Source: Bacteroidales bacterium (GTDB lineage Bacteria > Bacteroidota > Bacteroidia > Bacteroidales > VadinHA17). From it: a DNA stretch of 34,304 nt. Under the pieces are notes generated by a model. The model saw only the letters and a list, made by a program, of their open reading frames with translations. It ran no database searches and had not been told where the DNA came from. Below, in pieces: positions 32,400-34,304 of this stretch. The DNA lies in NCBI GenBank assembly GCA_025454755.1, contig JALONV010000028.1, forward strand, positions 1-34,304, in the 5' to 3' direction. The position numbers and the translations under genes were made by a program. Position 1 is the first letter of the stretch. Each line of letters begins with the position of its first letter.

Positions 32400-34181
32400 A
32401 TGATAAATCTGAGAATAAACGACATAAAGGTTTCAGCACAGCCGGGAACAACAGTTCTTGAAGCTGCCAGGAAACTGAATATCAATATACCCACACTTTG
32501 TAATCATCCCGACCTGTGTGTTGCAGGAAACTGCAGGGTATGCGTGGTTGAACAAACAGGCGCGAGGACACTCATTGCTGCTTGCGCAATGCCTGTCTCC
32601 GAAGGGATGGATATTCATACCAACACACTGAAAGTCAGGAACGCGCGCAAGCATATTGTAGAACTGCTTCTTTCTGAGCACAGATCGGATTGCACCAAAT
32701 GCTACAAAAACCAGAAGTGCGAACTACAGGCTCTTGCAAACGAATTTGCATTCGGTGATACGATATTCCTTGATCTGGTGGAGGATCATAAATATTCTAT
32801 CGACAGATCTTCACCTGCCTTTATAAAGGACGACAGCAAATGCATCCGCTGCCAGCGCTGCGTGAGAACATGTTCACAGCTGCAGCATATTTCTGCAATT
32901 GCTGTTGCAAACAAAGGACTGCATCAGAAGATATCCTCGTTCCACGACAGGCCTATGAGCCACGTGGTCTGCACAAACTGCGGACAATGCGTAAACCGTT
33001 GTCCTACGGGAGCACTTGTTGAAAAGACATCTATTGACCAGGTATGGGATGCTATCTATGATCCTGATAAACATGTAGTTGTTCAGACAGCTCCTGCAGT
33101 CAGAGTTGCCCTTGGAGAAGATTTGGGCTACGACCCCGGAGAAAGAGTTACGGGTAAAATGGTAACTGCATTGAGACAGCTGGGCTTTGATTCGATCCTT
33201 GACACTGACTTTACAGCCGACCTCACAATTATGGAAGAGGGGACAGAGCTTCTTACCCGGCTCAAGAAGATACTTGTTGACGGCGACAAAAAACTTGCAC
33301 TTCCGATGTTCACATCATGTTCACCTGGCTGGATAAAATTCATAGAGCATAAATATCCTGAATTCCTGCCTAATCTTTCGACCTGCAAATCACCACAGCA
33401 GATGTTCGGCGCACTGGCAAAGACTTTCTATGCCCAGAGAATGAAGGTCGATCCTTCAAAGATTGTTTCGGTATCAATAATGCCATGCACTGCCAAGAAA
33501 TATGAAGCCGAAAGACCGGAGATGAGAGCGAGCGGGTATAAAGATATTGATTTTGTCTTAACAACCCGTGAGCTTGCAATTATGATCAAGCAGGCCGGGA
33601 TCGACTTCAAAAACCTGGAGCCATCGCATTATGATTCTATAATGGGAGAGTCGACCGGCGCGGCAGTCATCTTCGGTGCCACCGGCGGTGTTATGGAAGC
33701 TGCACTGCGTACTGCTTATGAGATAGTGACAGGCAGGGAAGTGCCGTTCAAAAACCTGAATATAACTCCTGTACGTGGTATGGATGGAGTGAAGGAGGCC
33801 ACGATTAAAATAGAGGGATGCCTGCCGGAATGGAAATTCCTTGAAGGAGTAGAACTCAAAACCGCTATCGGGCATGGACTTGTCAATGCAAACAAGATCA
33901 TGAGAAGGGTAAGGGAAGGAAAAGCTCCATGGCACTTTGTTGAGATAATGGCTTGTCCGGGCGGATGTATCGGAGGCGGCGGTCAGCCAATACCTACAAG
34001 CATGGAGATCAGGAAGAACCGGATGAAGGCTATCTACTCGGAAGATGAGCATATGGTACTTCGTAAATCGCATGAAAATCCAGATGTGATAGGCATCTAC
34101 AAGGAATTCCTTGGTAAGCCGAACAGTCATGTATCACATGAACTGCTTCATACACACTACACGGAACGCGATAATTACTAG
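32400..34181 (+). CDS. hydA: [FeFe]-hydrogenase catalytic subunit HydA
   Basis: A 593-residue catalytic subunit. Clusters from the N-terminus: [2Fe-2S] with C34/C45/C48/C62; His-ligated [4Fe-4S] with H94/C98/C101/C107; and two ferredoxin clusters C148-C158 and C191-C201. The H-cluster motifs are TSCSPGW (305-311), MPCTAKKYE (361-369) and EIMACPGGCIGGGGQP (515-530). The first differs from the common TSCCPxW. The C-terminus SHVSHELLHTHYT is the usual small-subunit-like end. There is no further C-terminal [2Fe-2S] domain. The HydE, HydF and HydG maturases needed for the H-cluster are not in the window. Confidence 0.95.
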   Translation: MINLRINDIKVSAQPGTTVLEAARKLNINIPTLCNHPDLCVAGNCRVCVVEQTGARTLIAACAMPVSEGMDIHTNTLKVRNARKHIVELLLSEHRSDCTKCYKNQKCELQALANEFAFGDTIFLDLVEDHKYSIDRSSPAFIKDDSKCIRCQRCVRTCSQLQHISAIAVANKGLHQKISSFHDRPMSHVVCTNCGQCVNRCPTGALVEKTSIDQVWDAIYDPDKHVVVQTAPAVRVALGEDLGYDPGERVTGKMVTALRQLGFDSILDTDFTADLTIMEEGTELLTRLKKILVDGDKKLALPMFTSCSPGWIKFIEHKYPEFLPNLSTCKSPQQMFGALAKTFYAQRMKVDPSKIVSVSIMPCTAKKYEAERPEMRASGYKDIDFVLTTRELAIMIKQAGIDFKNLEPSHYDSIMGESTGAAVIFGATGGVMEAALRTAYEIVTGREVPFKNLNITPVRGMDGVKEATIKIEGCLPEWKFLEGVELKTAIGHGLVNANKIMRRVREGKAPWHFVEIMACPGGCIGGGGQPIPTSMEIRKNRMKAIYSEDEHMVLRKSHENPDVIGIYKEFLGKPNSHVSHELLHTHYTERDNY

Positions 34182-34200
34182 TGAAAATATACTTTAAGAA

Positions 34201-34236
34201 AAGCCGTCCTGAGCGTAGCCGAAGGACGGCTTTTTT
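34201..34236 (+). terminator. Intrinsic terminator of the hydCBA operon
   Basis: AAGCCGTCCT (34201-34210) pairs perfectly with AGGACGGCTT (34223-34232) around a 12-base loop GAGCGTAGCCGA, followed by a T-run. It lies 20 bp after the hydA stop codon. Adenines before the stem could also let it work from the other side. The last 68 bases of the window contain an ATG at 34281 that could start another gene, but too little is visible. Confidence 0.85.
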
Positions 34237-34304
34237 ATTGTCATCAAAATATCATAACTTTCCGTTAAAATGTATCAGCCATGGAAACCCACTACAACTG
34301 GAAG

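Noticed and set aside
33558-34130. Long open frame of 190 codons on the minus strand
   Set aside because: It is antisense to hydA, which is complete with all cluster motifs. The predicted protein has no recognisable domain.
34281-34304. Possible start of a next gene (ATG at 34281)
   Set aside because: Only eight codons are visible before the window ends, so no support is possible.

Overview
This window looks like a chromosomal segment of a strictly anaerobic, hydrogen-metabolising Bacteroidetes bacterium (probably Bacteroidales-like, possibly a metagenome-derived contig). The clues are the moderate GC content, a transketolase with the SDGGVQEE form of the thiamine site, LVIVD and CotH/DUF4956 families, lipoproteins, Bacteroidetes-type TAnnTTTG promoter boxes, and AT-rich spacers full of short palindromes. 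No phage, IS element, CRISPR array, rRNA or tRNA was seen.

Layout. 1-1300: tandem repeats (62 bp x 4, 45 bp x 2), then a sugar-phosphate isomerase/epimerase gene broken by an internal frameshifting deletion, then a long inverted repeat. 1299-5799 (minus): HAD phosphatase, DUF4956 membrane protein, CotH-like protein and transketolase. 5966-19189 (minus): one long hydrogenase operon. Read 5' to 3' it encodes an NAD(P)H-oxidoreductase module (iron-sulfur beta subunit, FAD/2Fe-2S gamma subunit), a cyclic-nucleotide-binding-fold protein without DNA-binding domain, a polyferredoxin-like subunit, a group 4 membrane [NiFe]-hydrogenase core (NuoH-, NuoB-, NuoC- and NuoD-like), a complete Mrp-type antiporter set (MrpA split in two, then B, C, D, E, F, G), a NuoI-like ferredoxin subunit, the maturation protease and a zinc-ribbon protein. 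19378-25581 (plus, divergent): rex followed by the [NiFe]-maturation genes hypF-hypC-hypD-hypE-hypA-hypB, in which hypA is frameshifted. 25571-29068 (minus): four paralogous exported, probably outer-membrane beta-barrel proteins separated by a family of 17-bp hairpins. 29136-30416: an LVIVD-repeat lipoprotein followed by strong terminators. 30739-34181 (plus): a trimeric NADH-linked [FeFe]-hydrogenase (HydC, HydB, HydA) with a compact HydB, closed by a terminator.

How it fits together. The most interesting system is the 5966-19189 operon. It joins a soluble NAD(P)H-type electron-input module, like the beta and gamma subunits of sulfhydrogenases, to a membrane-bound group 4 hydrogenase and a whole Mrp antiporter. 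This suggests an NAD(P)H-linked, ion-translocating hydrogenase (inference). Two Rex-type palindromes in the divergent spacer, one beside a candidate -7 box and one over the rex start codon, suggest NADH/NAD control of both operons. A second H2 enzyme, the [FeFe] HydABC, lies about 11 kb from that spacer. The organism could therefore dispose of, or take up, reducing power through two different hydrogenases.
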